This document shows, one piece after another, positions 1 through 9,749 of a stretch of 64,000 nucleotides of DNA. The stretch comes from Serratia silvae (GTDB lineage: Bacteria; Pseudomonadota; Gammaproteobacteria; Enterobacterales; Enterobacteriaceae), in NCBI RefSeq assembly GCF_023282985.1, contig NZ_JAGQDC010000003.1:372001-436000 (forward strand). Reading direction: 5' to 3'. The translations under genes and the position numbers were made by a program. The notes under the pieces were generated by a model. It ran no database searches, was not told the origin of the DNA, and saw nothing but the letters and a program-made list of their open reading frames with translations. Numbering within the stretch: position 1 is the first letter of the stretch; each line of letters begins with the position of its first letter.

Positions 1-163
1 TCAGGATCTGGCCAATCTTGCGTTCCATCATGCCTATATCCTGGCCACTGGCGCTCCACATCACGAAGGCGCTGTAGACCAGCAAGGCCAGAATAAACAA
101 CAGGAATGTGGGATCGATATGGATTTTGGTCCAAATAGAACCCTTTTGTTGGCTTTCAGTCAT
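1..163 (-). CDS. mrdB: Rod-shape SEDS glycosyltransferase RodA, N-terminal part
   Basis: Only the first 54 codons lie in the window; the gene runs off the left edge. RodA (MrdB) is the SEDS-family peptidoglycan glycosyltransferase of the elongasome in the inner membrane, and PBP2 is its transpeptidase partner. The visible part begins MTESQQKG and continues into a hydrophobic first membrane segment rich in Leu and Phe, followed by WSASGQD, which fits the start of the RodA family. It begins 8 bases after the mrdA stop on the same strand, as in E. coli, so the two are co-transcribed. The rest of the protein cannot be judged. Confidence 0.93.
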   Translation of the reverse strand, partial: MTESQQKGSIWTKIHIDPTFLLFILALLVYSAFVMWSASGQDIGMMERKIGQIL

Positions 164-171
164 GTTCTACC

Positions 172-2067
172 TTAATCACCTTCTATACCTGGCGGCAGCG
201 GTACTGCATCCGGTAATTGCGTATTGTTGTCGCCCAACAGGATGTGGTCGAGGATCTGACGGGTAATGGTACCTACCGCCGGGCCTGAACCGCCGTTTTC
301 CAGAATGATGGCCACCGAAACCGTTGGGTTATCGTAGGGTGCAAAGGCCGTCATCAATTTATGGTCCCGCAGGTGTTCAGCGAGTTTGTGGGCGTTGTAG
401 GTTTCATAGCCGAAGACCTGCGCGGTACCCGATTTTGCCGCGGCTTTATACGGTGTCTTGTCAAAGAACTTGCGCGCCGTGCCGTTAGGCCGGTTGGCAA
501 CGCCGTACATGCCGTCTTTGGCTATTTCCCAGAAGCCTGAATGGATATCGCCGATCTGCTTGCTCTCTTTTTGCTTGAACGGCACCAATACGCCGTTGAT
601 CTTGGTACTTTGCAGCAGATGCGGATCTTTGACGTTGCCGTCGTTAATCAGGGTGTTCAGCGCCTTGGCCATCTGGATTGGCGTAGCGGTCCAGTAGCCC
701 TGGCCGATGCCCACCGGAATGGTGTCGCCCTGATACCACGGTTTCTTGTAACGTTTGAATTTCCAGTCGCGTGTTGGCATCAGGCCGGAGCGCTCTTCGG
801 AAAGATCGATACCGGTATATTCGCCGTAGCCGAATTTGGTCAGCCAGGTGGACAGGCGATCGATCCCCATATCGTAAGCCACCTGATAGAAGTAGGTATC
901 CGCAGACTCCTCCAGCGCTTTGGTGACGTTGAGGCGGCCATGCCCCCATTTTTTCCAGTCGCGGAAGCGTTTCTCTGATCCTGGCAATTGCCACCAGCCC
1001 GGATCGAACACGACGGTATTTTTGGTGATCACCCCGGCACTGAGAGCGGAAACGGCAATATAGGGTTTGACCGTAGAAGCCGGTGGGTACACCCCTTGGG
1101 TGGCACGGTTGATCAGCGGGCGGTTCGGATCGCTGAGCAGCCCCTGATAATCCTTGTTGGAGATGCCATCAACAAACAGATTGGGGTCGTAGCTGGGGTT
1201 GGAAACCATCGCCAAAATCCCGCCAGTGCGCGGATCGCTGACCACCACGGCGGCGCGGCTGCCTACCAGTAACTGCTCGATATAGCGTTGCAGGTTGAGA
1301 TCCAGCGTCAGATAAACGTCTTTTCCGGCGGAAGGTGGTTGCTCATGCAACTGGCGGATCACCCGGCCACGGTTGTTGACTTCAACTTCTTCATAGCCGG
1401 TTTTACCATGCAGGACGTCTTCATAGTAACGTTCGATACCCAACTTGCCGATATCATGGGTGGCGGCATAGTTGCGCAGCTGGCCGTCTTTGTCCAGGCG
1501 CTCGAGGTCGCGGTCATTAATTTTCGACACGTAACCGATCACGTGGGTGAGAGCCGACCCATAAGGATAATAGCGACGCTGGTAGCCTTTGACTTCCGCG
1601 CCGGGGAAGCGGAATTGATTGACGGCAAAACGGGCCACCTGCACTTCGGTGAGTGGGGTTTTCACCGGGATCGAGACGAAACGGCGCGAGCGCTTGCGCT
1701 CTTTCTCAAAGTTGGCGATATCGTCGTCGGTAAGATCGACTATTGGGCGCAGGGCATCCAGCGTGGCTTTCAGATCGTCCACTTTCTCTGGCATCAGCTC
1801 CAACTGGTAAATAGTGCGGTTAAGCGCCAGCGGCGTGCCGTTGCGATCATAAATGATGCCGCGGCTGGGGGCGATAGGCAGCAGCTTGATGCGGTTTTCA
1901 TTGGAACGGGTGCGGTAATCTTCAAAACGCACGATTTGCAGATTATACAGATTGGCAATCAGGATGCCTGTCAGCACCAGAATGATAAAAAACGCCACCA
2001 CGGCGCGGCGTACAAACAGGGCAGACTCGGCCGTATAGTCGCGAAAAGGGTTACGTTCTATTTTCAT
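172..2067 (-). CDS. mrdA: Penicillin-binding protein 2, elongasome transpeptidase
   Basis: Class B PBP that cross-links peptidoglycan during side-wall elongation with RodA, anchored in the inner membrane. I place the start at the ATG at 2067 (631 residues), because it aligns with the E. coli start just before FRDYTAESALF; a GTG six codons upstream (2085) is also open. A membrane anchor lies at about residues 20-42, then the pedestal region, then the transpeptidase domain. The nucleophile is S331 in STVK, the second motif is SAD in EESADTYFY, and the third is KSGTAQ. It sits downstream of rlmH and upstream of mrdB. No defects are seen. Confidence 0.97.
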   Translation of the reverse strand: MKIERNPFRDYTAESALFVRRAVVAFFIILVLTGILIANLYNLQIVRFEDYRTRSNENRIKLLPIAPSRGIIYDRNGTPLALNRTIYQLELMPEKVDDLKATLDALRPIVDLTDDDIANFEKERKRSRRFVSIPVKTPLTEVQVARFAVNQFRFPGAEVKGYQRRYYPYGSALTHVIGYVSKINDRDLERLDKDGQLRNYAATHDIGKLGIERYYEDVLHGKTGYEEVEVNNRGRVIRQLHEQPPSAGKDVYLTLDLNLQRYIEQLLVGSRAAVVVSDPRTGGILAMVSNPSYDPNLFVDGISNKDYQGLLSDPNRPLINRATQGVYPPASTVKPYIAVSALSAGVITKNTVVFDPGWWQLPGSEKRFRDWKKWGHGRLNVTKALEESADTYFYQVAYDMGIDRLSTWLTKFGYGEYTGIDLSEERSGLMPTRDWKFKRYKKPWYQGDTIPVGIGQGYWTATPIQMAKALNTLINDGNVKDPHLLQSTKINGVLVPFKQKESKQIGDIHSGFWEIAKDGMYGVANRPNGTARKFFDKTPYKAAAKSGTAQVFGYETYNAHKLAEHLRDHKLMTAFAPYDNPTVSVAIILENGGSGPAVGTITRQILDHILLGDNNTQLPDAVPLPPGIEGD

Positions 2068-2105
2068 CCCGCTGCTTTTTTTCACTCTGTTACTGTCACC
2101 ACCGG

Positions 2106-2576
2106 TTACTCCCGGTGGTAAGGATGATTTGTAGTAATACTCCAGGCGCGGTAGAGGCTCTCTGCCACCAAAACACGCACTAAAGGATGCGGTAACGTTA
2201 ATGGGGAAAGCGACCAGCTTTGCTCGGCGGCGGCTTTACAGGCCGGAGCCAGCCCCTCAGGGCCGCCAATCAACAGGCTGACGTTGCGGCCATCCTGTTT
2301 CCAGCGTTCGAGCTGTTGTGCCAACTGGGGCGTTTCCCACGGGGTGCCCGGGATATCCAACGTAACGATGCGGTTACCTTTGCCCACCGCTGCCAGCATC
2401 TGCTCGCCTTCCTTTTCCAGAATGCGTTTGATATCTGCATTCTTGCCGCGTTTGCCCGCCGGGATCTCGGTCAGTTCAAACGGCATATCTTTCGGAAAGC
2501 GATGCAGGTAATCCATAAAGCCGGTCTGCACCCAGTCGGGCATTTTGGTGCCGACTGCAACCAATTGCAGTTTCAC
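2106..2576 (-). CDS. rlmH: 23S rRNA pseudouridine-1915 N3-methyltransferase
   Basis: SPOUT-class methyltransferase that modifies pseudouridine 1915 in helix 69 of 23S rRNA on assembled ribosomes, using S-adenosylmethionine. It has 156 residues against 155 in E. coli. The trefoil-knot cofactor motif is visible as LLIGGPEGL, and the conserved C-terminal arginine/tyrosine-rich tail ([16 protein letters not shown]) is intact. The start is a GTG at 2576, three bases after the rsfS stop, so it is probably translationally coupled to rsfS. Pairing with rsfS is the standard enterobacterial arrangement. Confidence 0.97.
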   Translation of the reverse strand: MKLQLVAVGTKMPDWVQTGFMDYLHRFPKDMPFELTEIPAGKRGKNADIKRILEKEGEQMLAAVGKGNRIVTLDIPGTPWETPQLAQQLERWKQDGRNVSLLIGGPEGLAPACKAAAEQSWSLSPLTLPHPLVRVLVAESLYRAWSITTNHPYHRE

Positions 2577-2579
2577 CGC

Positions 2580-2897
2580 TTAACCCCAGAGCTTTTCCAG
2601 TTCGTACAATTGGCGACTTTCTTCCTGCATCACGTGCACAATCACTTCGCCCAGATCGACCACTATCCAGTCGGAAACGGCCTGGCCTTTCATGCCATAC
2701 AGTTCCATACCGGCGGCGCGGGCTTCTTGCACGACGTGTTCGGCAATCGACATCACATGACGGCTTGAGGTGCCGGTACAGATGATCATGCAGTCGGTGA
2801 TGCTGGATTTACCCTGAACATTCAGAGCGATAATATCCTGGCCTTTCAGGTCATCAATTTTATCGATGACAAAATCTTGGAGCGCTTTACCTTGCAA
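2580..2897 (-). CDS. rsfS: Ribosomal silencing factor RsfS
   Basis: RsfS (YbeB/Iojap family) binds uL14 on the 50S subunit and blocks subunit joining in starved cells. It has 105 residues, the same as E. coli, and the N-terminus [19 protein letters not shown] is essentially identical. The start is a TTG at 2897, supported by a strong GAGGGGGAA Shine-Dalgarno about 5-8 bases upstream. The core [11 protein letters not shown] and DWIVVDLG signatures are intact. In E. coli cobC lies upstream between rsfS and nadD; here there is no gene in that gap (2898-3080). Confidence 0.97.
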   Translation of the reverse strand: MQGKALQDFVIDKIDDLKGQDIIALNVQGKSSITDCMIICTGTSSRHVMSIAEHVVQEARAAGMELYGMKGQAVSDWIVVDLGEVIVHVMQEESRQLYELEKLWG

Positions 2898-3080
2898 AGG
2901 TTCCCCCTCGGGTGTGTTCTGTTCATCAGGACGCTATGGACAACTGCCCAAAGTCACTGGCCTGAATCGTGATGGTTTCGGCAGGATGCCGCTGAAAGCC
3001 TGCTGGTTTTGCCAGCTAGCCAAGATCCTTGGGGTTTTCAGCGGATACCTGAAAAATAGCGGCGCAGTATAGCATGCGGC

Positions 3081-3743
3081 CTATCGATATAAACCCTGTA
3101 ACTCGATATAACGCTGCACCGGGCGTGGCAGCAAATCATCACAGCTGATGCCTTGGTGACGACGCTGGCGTATCTCGGTGGCGGATATCTCCAGTAAAGG
3201 GGTATCTGCCAGGTAGATAAACCCGTGAGGCTGGCGACTGAGCAGGGTGGCATCGGCGATCCGGTGCTGATCCAGCCAGCGTTGCAGCTCTGGCGTATCC
3301 ATCTGCTGGTTATAACCCGGGCGTGCCAGCACCAATAGGTGGCAGAAGTGTAACAGGTCTTGCCAGCGGTGCCATTTGTGCAGGCTTAGTAGCGAATCCT
3401 GGCCAATAATAAACGCCAGAGGTGCCGTGGCGCCACGTTCTTTACGAATCGTTTCGAAAGTCTCGACGGTGTAAGACTCGGTGGCGCGGTGCAATTCACG
3501 ATCATCCACGGTAAACAACGGGTTACCGGCGATGGCCAGCTCGACCATGGTTAGCCGCTGCTGCGCGTTGGCCTCCGGCTGTGGCCGATGGGGAGGCACA
3601 TGGTTGGGTAATAACGTGACCTTATCAAGGCCGACTTCTTCAGCCAAGGCCACCACCGGGCGCAGATGGCCATAGTGGATTGGGTCAAAGGTGCCACCGA
3701 AAAAGGCGTGCAGGGTATGCGGATGTTGCGGGCTAGTAGGCAT
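3081..3743 (-). CDS. nadD: Nicotinate-mononucleotide adenylyltransferase
   Basis: Catalyses adenylation of nicotinate mononucleotide to deamido-NAD, an essential step of NAD synthesis in the cytosol. The nucleotidyltransferase signature [11 protein letters not shown] lies near the N-terminus and the second motif ISATEIR near the C-terminus. An open frame extends 34 codons further upstream, but the ATG at 3743 gives 220 residues (E. coli 213) and overlaps the holA stop by 11 bases, the usual arrangement of this operon. Nothing unusual is seen in the body of the protein. Confidence 0.96.
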   Translation of the reverse strand: MPTSPQHPHTLHAFFGGTFDPIHYGHLRPVVALAEEVGLDKVTLLPNHVPPHRPQPEANAQQRLTMVELAIAGNPLFTVDDRELHRATESYTVETFETIRKERGATAPLAFIIGQDSLLSLHKWHRWQDLLHFCHLLVLARPGYNQQMDTPELQRWLDQHRIADATLLSRQPHGFIYLADTPLLEISATEIRQRRHQGISCDDLLPRPVQRYIELQGLYR

Positions 3744-4767
3744 CGGTGACACTCGTGGCCAGAGGTTTGCCGCAAAGCAGCATCGACAGAGTTTCCAGCT
3801 CCGGCCAAACCGACTGGCCGTAGTCTTTCTTGAGGGTAAGCTCAATTTGTGCCAACAGGTGTACCGCCTGCCGCAATTGCTGACCTGACAGGCGTTGCAA
3901 AGCCTGAGTGATCAGGCTGCGGCGGTTTTGCCAGACCTTTAGCTGATCGAATAGCGTACGTAGCGGGGTATGCGCCATGCGGCGTTGCAGGTTCAGCAGC
4001 ATCAGCAGTTCCCGTTGCAGGGTACGCAGCAAGATCACCGGCTCGACATCCTCTTGCTGGAGTTGCCGCAAGATATGCCAGGCACGTTTGCTCTTGCCTG
4101 CCAGCAGGGCATCCAGCCAGTGGAACGGGCTGAAGTGGGCGGCATCGTTTACCGCCTGCTCTACGCGGGGCAGCGTCAGTTTGCCATCGGGATGCAGTAG
4201 CGATAGCCGTTCCAACGCCTGTGAAAGTGCCAGCAGGTTGCCTTCATAGCAGTAACACAGCAGTTGATTGGCCGCGTCATCGAGATCCAACCGCATGGAT
4301 TTGGCGCGTTGGGCGACCCAGCGTGGCAGTTGTGCCTGTTCCGGCGTTTGGCAACTGACCATGGCACCATTGGCGCTGAGCGCCTTGAACCAGGCGCTGT
4401 TCTCCTGAGCTTTGGTCAGGCGCGGGCCACGCAGTACTAACAGGATGTCGTCATGCAGCAAAGCGGCCAGTTTCACCAGTTGTTCGCCGATCGGGGCCGT
4501 TGGGCCGTTCTCGGGGAAAATCAGCAGCAGGGTTTGTCGGCTGGCAAACAGGCTCATGGCCTGGCAGATGCTGAAGATGGCATCCCAGTCGGTATGGACA
4601 TCCAGGGAAATGCTGTAATGCTCGGTGAACTCTTGTTGTTGGGCGGCCTGGCGGATCAGATCCTGGCTTTCCTGCAGCAACAAGGGTTCATTACCGCTTA
4701 ATAAATAACAAGCGCGCAGCCCCTCTCGGAGCTGCGCGGCAAGTTGTTCAGGATAAAGACGGATCAT
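3733..4767 (-). CDS. holA: DNA polymerase III delta subunit
   Basis: The delta subunit of the clamp loader opens the beta sliding clamp. It has 344 residues (E. coli 343). The N-terminus [13 protein letters not shown] and the [12 protein letters not shown] segment carry the AAA+-like fold and beta-binding element typical of delta. It overlaps lptE at its start (ATGA, 4764-4767) and nadD at its end, so leuS-lptE-holA-nadD behave as one operon with translational coupling. Family assignment rests on sequence resemblance and synteny. Confidence 0.96.
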   Translation of the reverse strand: MIRLYPEQLAAQLREGLRACYLLSGNEPLLLQESQDLIRQAAQQQEFTEHYSISLDVHTDWDAIFSICQAMSLFASRQTLLLIFPENGPTAPIGEQLVKLAALLHDDILLVLRGPRLTKAQENSAWFKALSANGAMVSCQTPEQAQLPRWVAQRAKSMRLDLDDAANQLLCYCYEGNLLALSQALERLSLLHPDGKLTLPRVEQAVNDAAHFSPFHWLDALLAGKSKRAWHILRQLQQEDVEPVILLRTLQRELLMLLNLQRRMAHTPLRTLFDQLKVWQNRRSLITQALQRLSGQQLRQAVHLLAQIELTLKKDYGQSVWPELETLSMLLCGKPLATSVTDAY

Positions 4768-5327
4768 TGTGCTGCGGTACTGGCTGCTTTTTCACCGGCG
4801 ATAGCGGCTTTTTCTTGCGTTTCTTGCACCGCAGCGTGCACCGCTAGCATCTTACGCAGAATCTGCTGGGCAGCTTGCTCACGCATTTCCTGCATGATGA
4901 TGTCTTGCTCGGAGTCTTTGGCCAATGCCGTCAACGGGTTGTCAAAGAAAGAACGGAAAACTTTGACGTTAATCGGGTAAATGTCATGGCCTGGGATCAA
5001 TACTTGAGCCTGCACCGTCATCACCAATTGATACTCCGCGGTTTTACCATCCTGGAAGATAGAAACCGTATCCTGGTTTTGCGTCGAATTGACGATGCGC
5101 AGTGACGGGACTTCCTTGTGGGCCGGATCGTATTTGACCACGGTAGCCCCGCTTAGACGCAATTGCTCGCGCACGGCACGGGTCAGTGGGCCAAAGGGAT
5201 CATAGCTATCCAGGATCAGCGTATGCAATTCTGTGGGCACCTGCGCGTTGCCACGCAGATGAAAACCGCAGCCGGCGGTGACAAGCACCGCCAACCCCAG
5301 CAACAACGTCAGAATACGATGTCGCAC
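4764..5327 (-). CDS. lptE: LPS-assembly lipoprotein LptE
   Basis: Outer-membrane lipoprotein that plugs the LptD barrel and helps insert lipopolysaccharide into the outer leaflet. It has 187 residues (E. coli 193). A lipoprotein signal peptide ends at LVTAGC, with the lipidated cysteine at position 20. The start is a GTG at 5327 behind a very good AAGGAGG site. The C-terminal tail is rich in Ala, Gln and Glu and differs from E. coli in length, as is common in this family. It lies 14 bases after leuS. Confidence 0.95.
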   Translation of the reverse strand: MRHRILTLLLGLAVLVTAGCGFHLRGNAQVPTELHTLILDSYDPFGPLTRAVREQLRLSGATVVKYDPAHKEVPSLRIVNSTQNQDTVSIFQDGKTAEYQLVMTVQAQVLIPGHDIYPINVKVFRSFFDNPLTALAKDSEQDIIMQEMREQAAQQILRKMLAVHAAVQETQEKAAIAGEKAASTAAQ

Positions 5328-5341
5328 AAAGCCTCCTTGTG

Positions 5342-7924
5342 TTAACCCACAACCAGGTTAAGCAATTTGCCTGGAACATAGATCACTTTACGGACCGTGA
5401 CCCCTTCCAGATATTTAGCCACCAGATGGTCCTGGGCGGCGCGTTCACGCACTTGTTCTTCGCTAGCATCGGCTGGCACGGTGACTTTTGCCCGAACCTT
5501 GCCGTTAACCTGTACCACCACCAGTTTGGAGTCTTCCACCATTGCGGCTTCGTCAGCTACCGGCCATGGCGCAGTGTCTACGTCGCCTTCGGCGTTCAAC
5601 GCCTGCCACAGAGTGAAACAGACGTGTGGCGTGAACGGATACAGCATACGCACCACGGCCAGCAAGGCCTCTTGCAGCAGAGCGCGATCCTGTTCACTTT
5701 CCTGCGATGCACGGCCCAGCTTGTTCATCAGCTCCATCACGGCGGCGATGGCGGTGTTGAAGGTCTGGCGGCGGCCGATATCGTCGGTTACTTTGGCGAT
5801 GGTTTTGTGCACGTCGCGGCGCAGGGCTTTTTGATCTTCATTGAGCGTGCTGATGTTCAGTGGCTGAACGGCACCTTTCTCAACGTGGTCGTAAGCCAGC
5901 TTCCACACGCGCTTCAGGAAACGGTTTGCCCCTTCAACGCCAGATTCTTGCCATTCCAGCGTCATTTCTGCCGGGGAAGCAAACATCATAAACAGACGCA
6001 CGGTATCCGCGCCGTATTTCTCTACCATCACCTGCGGGTCGATGCCGTTGTTCTTCGACTTCGACATTTTGCTCATGCCAGCATAGACCAGTTCGCGGCC
6101 TTCTGGATCGGTCGCTTTGACAATGCGGCCCTTCTCGTCGCGTTCGACGTTGGCATCAACCGGGGATACCCAGACGCGTTCGCCGCTGGTACCGGTGTAG
6201 TAGAAGGCATCGGCCAACACCATGCCTTGGCACAGCAGGCGTTTGGCAGGCTCGTCTGAATCGACCAAGCCAGCGTCGCGCATCAGCTTGTGGAAGAAAC
6301 GGAAATACATCAGGTGCATGATGGCGTGTTCGATACCGCCGACATATTGATCGACCGGCAGCCAGTAGTTGGCCGCAGCCGGATCCAGCATGCCTTTGTC
6401 GTACTGCGGGCAGGTGTAACGCGCGTAGTACCAGGAAGATTCCATAAAGGTGTCGAAGGTGTCGGTTTCACGCAGCGCTGGCTGGCCGTTAACAGTGGTT
6501 TTTGCCCACTCGGGATCGGCTTTGATCGGGCTGGTGATGCCGTCCATCACGACATCTTCCGGTAAGATCACCGGCAGTTGGTCTTCTGGCGTTGGCATTA
6601 CGGTGCCGTCTTCCAGGGTGACCATTGGGATAGGAGCACCCCAGTAGCGTTGACGGGATACGCCCCAGTCGCGCAGACGGTAGTTCACTTTGCGCTGGCC
6701 GACGCCTTTGGCCACCAGTTTGTCGGCGATGGCGTTAAAGCCCGCCAGGTGATCCAGACCGTCGAATTCGCCGGAGTTGAACAGCGTGCCTTTTTCGGTC
6801 ATCGCTTCAGCGCTGACGTCTGGTTTGCTGCCGTCCAGGCTCAAAATGACCGGTTTGATCTGCAGGTCGTATTTGGTGGCGAATTCCCAGTCACGCTGAT
6901 CGTGGCCAGGGACGGCCATTACCGCGCCGGTGCCGTATTCCATCAGGACAAAGTTGGCTACCCAGATCGGCAGCTTCTCGCCGCTCAACGGATGAATGGC
7001 AAACAGGCCGGTGGCCATGCCTTTCTTCTCCATGGTGGCCATTTCGGCTTCGGCAACCTTGGTGTTGCGGCATTCGTCGATGAAGTCCGTCAGTGCCGGG
7101 TTATTGACCGCGCCCTGCTGTGCCAGTGGGTGACCTGCGGCAACGGCCACATAGGTAGCCCCCATAAAGGTGTCTGGGCGGGTGGTATAGACGGTGACTT
7201 TCTCAGCGCTGTCGGCAACGTCGAAGGTGATTTCTACCCCTTCGGAACGGCCAATCCAGTTGCGCTGCATGGTTTTCACTTGCTCTGGCCAGCTTTCCAG
7301 CGTGTCCAGATCGTTGAGCAGTTGATCGGCGTAATCGGTGATTTTAATAAACCACTGTGGGATCTCTTTACGCTCAACCTTGGTATCACAACGCCAGCAG
7401 CAGCCGTCGATCACCTGTTCGTTGGCCAACACGGTCAGATCGTGTGGGCACCAGTTCACCGCAGAGGTCTTCTTGTAGACCATGCCTTTTTCATACAGCT
7501 TGGTGAAGAACCACTGCTCCCAACGGTAGTAGTCAGGATCGCAGGTGGCGATTTCGCGGTCCCAGTCATAGCCGAAGCCCAGCAGTTTTAGCTGGTTCTT
7601 CATATATTCGATGTTGTCGTAGGTCCAAGGGGCCGGTGCGGTTTTGTTTTTTACCGCCGCGCCTTCAGCCGGCAAGCCAAACGCATCCCAGCCAATCGGC
7701 TGTAGCACGTTTTTGCCCAGCATACGCTGGTAGCGGGAGATCACGTCGCCAATGGTGTAGTTACGAACATGACCCATGTGCAGACGACCGGAAGGGTATG
7801 GCAGCATGGATAGGCAGTAATACTTTTCCTTGCTGGCGTCTTCGGTAACCTTGAAAGTTTGCTTCTCTTGCCAGTGAAGCTGTACGTTCGATTCTATCTC
7901 TTCGGGGCGGTATTGCTCTTGCAT
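5342..7924 (-). CDS. leuS: Leucyl-tRNA synthetase
   Basis: Class Ia aminoacyl-tRNA synthetase charging tRNA-Leu. I use the ATG at 7924, giving 860 residues as in E. coli; the frame is open 63 codons further upstream, but those codons are not family-like. The HIGH-type motif is HMGH in [14 protein letters not shown] and the KMSKS motif is in [12 protein letters not shown]. The CP1 editing domain sits between them, and the C-terminal anticodon and leucine-specific domains are complete. It is the first gene of the leuS-lptE-holA-nadD run. The 220 bases upstream (7925-8145) hold only its promoter region. Confidence 0.98.
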   Translation of the reverse strand: MQEQYRPEEIESNVQLHWQEKQTFKVTEDASKEKYYCLSMLPYPSGRLHMGHVRNYTIGDVISRYQRMLGKNVLQPIGWDAFGLPAEGAAVKNKTAPAPWTYDNIEYMKNQLKLLGFGYDWDREIATCDPDYYRWEQWFFTKLYEKGMVYKKTSAVNWCPHDLTVLANEQVIDGCCWRCDTKVERKEIPQWFIKITDYADQLLNDLDTLESWPEQVKTMQRNWIGRSEGVEITFDVADSAEKVTVYTTRPDTFMGATYVAVAAGHPLAQQGAVNNPALTDFIDECRNTKVAEAEMATMEKKGMATGLFAIHPLSGEKLPIWVANFVLMEYGTGAVMAVPGHDQRDWEFATKYDLQIKPVILSLDGSKPDVSAEAMTEKGTLFNSGEFDGLDHLAGFNAIADKLVAKGVGQRKVNYRLRDWGVSRQRYWGAPIPMVTLEDGTVMPTPEDQLPVILPEDVVMDGITSPIKADPEWAKTTVNGQPALRETDTFDTFMESSWYYARYTCPQYDKGMLDPAAANYWLPVDQYVGGIEHAIMHLMYFRFFHKLMRDAGLVDSDEPAKRLLCQGMVLADAFYYTGTSGERVWVSPVDANVERDEKGRIVKATDPEGRELVYAGMSKMSKSKNNGIDPQVMVEKYGADTVRLFMMFASPAEMTLEWQESGVEGANRFLKRVWKLAYDHVEKGAVQPLNISTLNEDQKALRRDVHKTIAKVTDDIGRRQTFNTAIAAVMELMNKLGRASQESEQDRALLQEALLAVVRMLYPFTPHVCFTLWQALNAEGDVDTAPWPVADEAAMVEDSKLVVVQVNGKVRAKVTVPADASEEQVRERAAQDHLVAKYLEGVTVRKVIYVPGKLLNLVVG

Positions 7925-8146
7925 GGCGGCCGATGGTCCTGTAGGTGTGTAACAGCTACATCCGTAGCATTCTGTGAGTATCTTTAGATCTGCATAGCAT
8001 AGCTGATAAGACCTGCCAGCAACAACACCAAGCGGCCCGACTCGACGTATTAAAAAAATATCCAGGCCATGATGTGACTCACAATCTGCCAAAACCTCAC
8101 CTAGCCAAGCCACATCAGTGATTTACGACTAAAATAATAACGGATA

Positions 8147-8393
8147 GGCTGTGTTTCTCAATTGGGCGTGGTGCCGTCGCAGACACAAAAGCCCGTTATC
8201 AAGGCGGAGGGGGAAGGGCATAGTGGGTCTACGTTCAAGCCCGACAACGCAGAGAACGGGTTTTTGGGGCGCGACCCTTTGGGCTGGGGGTCATTTGAGC
8301 ATGCTGGTACGGTACTCATATTTAGCTCATCAAACCTCATGTCATGTGCTCAAATGACCGCCAGCGGCCCATGGACAATTGAGGGACACAGCC
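8147..8393. mobile_element. 247-bp MITE-like element with terminal inverted repeats and TA flanks
   Basis: The left end reads GGCTGTGTTTCTCAATTG (8147-8164) and the right end, on the other strand, GGCTGTGTCCCTCAATTG (8376-8393): an 18-bp inverted repeat with two mismatches. A TA dinucleotide flanks each side (8145-8146 and 8394-8395), as expected for a target-site duplication of transposases that insert at TA. A second, perfect 12-bp inverted repeat lies inside (8290-8301, GTCATTTGAGCA, and 8347-8358). No transposase is encoded. It sits between the leuS promoter and ybeL. That it is a non-autonomous element moved in trans is inference from structure. Confidence 0.65.
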
Positions 8394-8441
8394 TAATTTT
8401 AGGGGAGAAGTCCTGTCGCAGTAGTTCATCTAGGAGACGCT

Positions 8442-8924
8442 ATGAACAAGGTTGCTCAGTATTACCGCGAGTTGGTGACATCGCTGACGGAACGTTTAAA
8501 GAACGGTGAGCGTGACATTGACCAGTTGGTCGCCAGTGCCGAGAAACGCTTGAACGAAGTGGAGGAGCTCAGCCGTACGGAAGTGGAGCAGTTGACCCGG
8601 GCGGTGCGCCGCGATCTGGAGGAGTTTGCCCGCAGCTATGAAGAGAGCCGGGAGGAGTTCACCGACAGCGTGTTTATGCGCGTAATAAAGGAAAGCCTGT
8701 GGCAGGAACTGGCGGATATCACCGATAAAACCCAGTTGGAGTGGCGTGAGGTGTTTAAAGATGTCAGCCATCACGGCGTCTACCACAGCGGCGAGGTGGT
8801 CGGGCTGGGCAATTTGGTGTGTGAGAAATGCCATCACCACTTGGCTTTCTATACGCCAGAAGTGCTGCCGTTGTGCCCGAAGTGCGGCCACGATCAGTTC
8901 CAACGCCGGCCATTTGAGCCTTAA
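8442..8924 (+). CDS. ybeL: Zinc-ribbon protein YbeL (DUF1451)
   Basis: A 160-residue cytosolic protein of unknown function, the same length as E. coli YbeL. The N-terminal two-thirds is a charged, probably coiled-coil helix (many Glu/Arg, for example LNEVEELSRTEVEQL). The C-terminal part is a zinc ribbon with two CxxC pairs, CEKC and CPKC. The start follows an AGGAGACGCT ribosome site. Its upstream region is occupied by the 247-bp inverted-repeat element ending at 8393, so its promoter may be altered in this strain. Function is not known. Confidence 0.93.
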   Translation: MNKVAQYYRELVTSLTERLKNGERDIDQLVASAEKRLNEVEELSRTEVEQLTRAVRRDLEEFARSYEESREEFTDSVFMRVIKESLWQELADITDKTQLEWREVFKDVSHHGVYHSGEVVGLGNLVCEKCHHHLAFYTPEVLPLCPKCGHDQFQRRPFEP

Positions 8925-8930
8925 TGCGAT

Positions 8931-8958
8931 TTCCCCTCATGTTGCATGAGGGGAATTT
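8931..8958. terminator. Hairpin between ybeL and the convergent downstream gene
   Basis: TTCCCCTCAT and ATGAGGGGAA pair perfectly around a 5-base loop, followed by TTT on the plus strand. Its place between two convergent genes suggests termination in both directions. Confidence 0.75.
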
Positions 8959-8977
8959 ACAGCTTATTGAGAAAGCA

Positions 8978-9373
8978 TCACTGACAGTGCGTTTCTTTGG
9001 TGTCGTTTTGTACTAAAGCCACCGCATCTTCTGTCAGCGCGATATTGGTGCCGTCAGCCAGACACAGTATCGCATTGGAGAGTTCAGTATCCCCTTTTGC
9101 AAAGTCCATAACGGCAGTAGCGCTGGCTTTTTCACCCTCTAAGGTAACCAGATAGTGCTCGCAATCATCCTGACACTGTGGCAGGGCCGAAAACTGACTC
9201 AGACCGAGTGTTTCCACGGTTACTTCGCCTAGATGTTCTTTGACAATACTGTTTTGGTTAAAAGCTAGTGTGGCATCCTGCTTAAGTTCATACCGGACCC
9301 AAAAAAACAGTGCAGCGGCCACAATAACGACGGCTAGCAAGCCGATCAGTAACTTGCGAAAATATCCTTTCAT
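8978..9373 (-). CDS. Hypothetical membrane-anchored protein with periplasmic cysteines
   Basis: I do not recognise this 131-residue protein with confidence. A lysine-rich start (MKGYFRK) leads into one hydrophobic helix at about residues 8-26, so it is probably inner-membrane anchored with a periplasmic body. The body has four cysteines (67, 71, 104, 130), which could make two disulfides. The pattern of a short strand-rich domain after one helix loosely recalls the Coa1-like cytochrome-oxidase assembly family, but this is a weak impression only. A good GGAGAGACGA ribosome site precedes the ATG. It is not part of the E. coli gene order here. Confidence 0.75.
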   Translation of the reverse strand: MKGYFRKLLIGLLAVVIVAAALFFWVRYELKQDATLAFNQNSIVKEHLGEVTVETLGLSQFSALPQCQDDCEHYLVTLEGEKASATAVMDFAKGDTELSNAILCLADGTNIALTEDAVALVQNDTKETHCQ

Positions 9374-9458
9374 TCGTCTCTCCTTGTATCATTGTGGCGG
9401 CATTGTCTTGTTTTATCGGACAAAAGTAAACCAGTCCGGGGTTATTGCTCTATGTCGA

Positions 9459-9503
9459 GATAAAGCCTTGGCGGTTGATATGGGCTAGCACCTTGACGTC
9501 GGC
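9459..9503 (-). pseudogene. Remnant of a nucleoside-hydrolase C-terminus, partial copy of rihA
   Basis: These 45 bases match positions 9982-10026 near the end of rihA at 39 of 45 positions, in the same orientation. Translated on the minus strand they read ADVKVLAHINRQGFI against ANVEVLTHINRQGFI in RihA, and a stop follows shortly. No nucleoside-hydrolase sequence is recognisable on either side. It is either a degraded paralogue or a partial duplication. Confidence 0.6.
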
Positions 9504-9749
9504 GTGATGCATGCGGTGAGTAGCTGATTGTGACGGTACTACAGCTGGGGATTATGCAGAACGCCGACACGCCGTAAACCCGTCCATGGGGGCTCGCAAT
9601 CGCGCATCCCTGCGCTCAACGGTATGATCCCCTCCTGCCACAAGCTTCGGCGTAGCGGTAAAAAGTGGGCTCGGAGTTGTGCTCCGTTGCAGGTGTTAGT
9701 TTGTTACAGGAGCGATGTAGATAACGTCGTTGAGGATGTGGCACGTTCT

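Noticed and set aside
1288-2121. Long plus-strand frame of 277 codons antisense to mrdA
   Set aside because: Antisense shadow of a highly conserved gene in GC-rich sequence; no ribosome site or family likeness.
8147-8393. CRISPR-like or retron-like structure in the nested repeats
   Set aside because: There are only inverted repeats, no regularly spaced direct repeats, and no cas or reverse-transcriptase gene nearby.
8162-8509. A 115-codon plus-strand frame starting inside the 247-bp element and running into ybeL
   Set aside because: It spans the inverted-repeat element and overlaps the clear ybeL start in another frame; composition is not protein-like. Treated as chance within the element.
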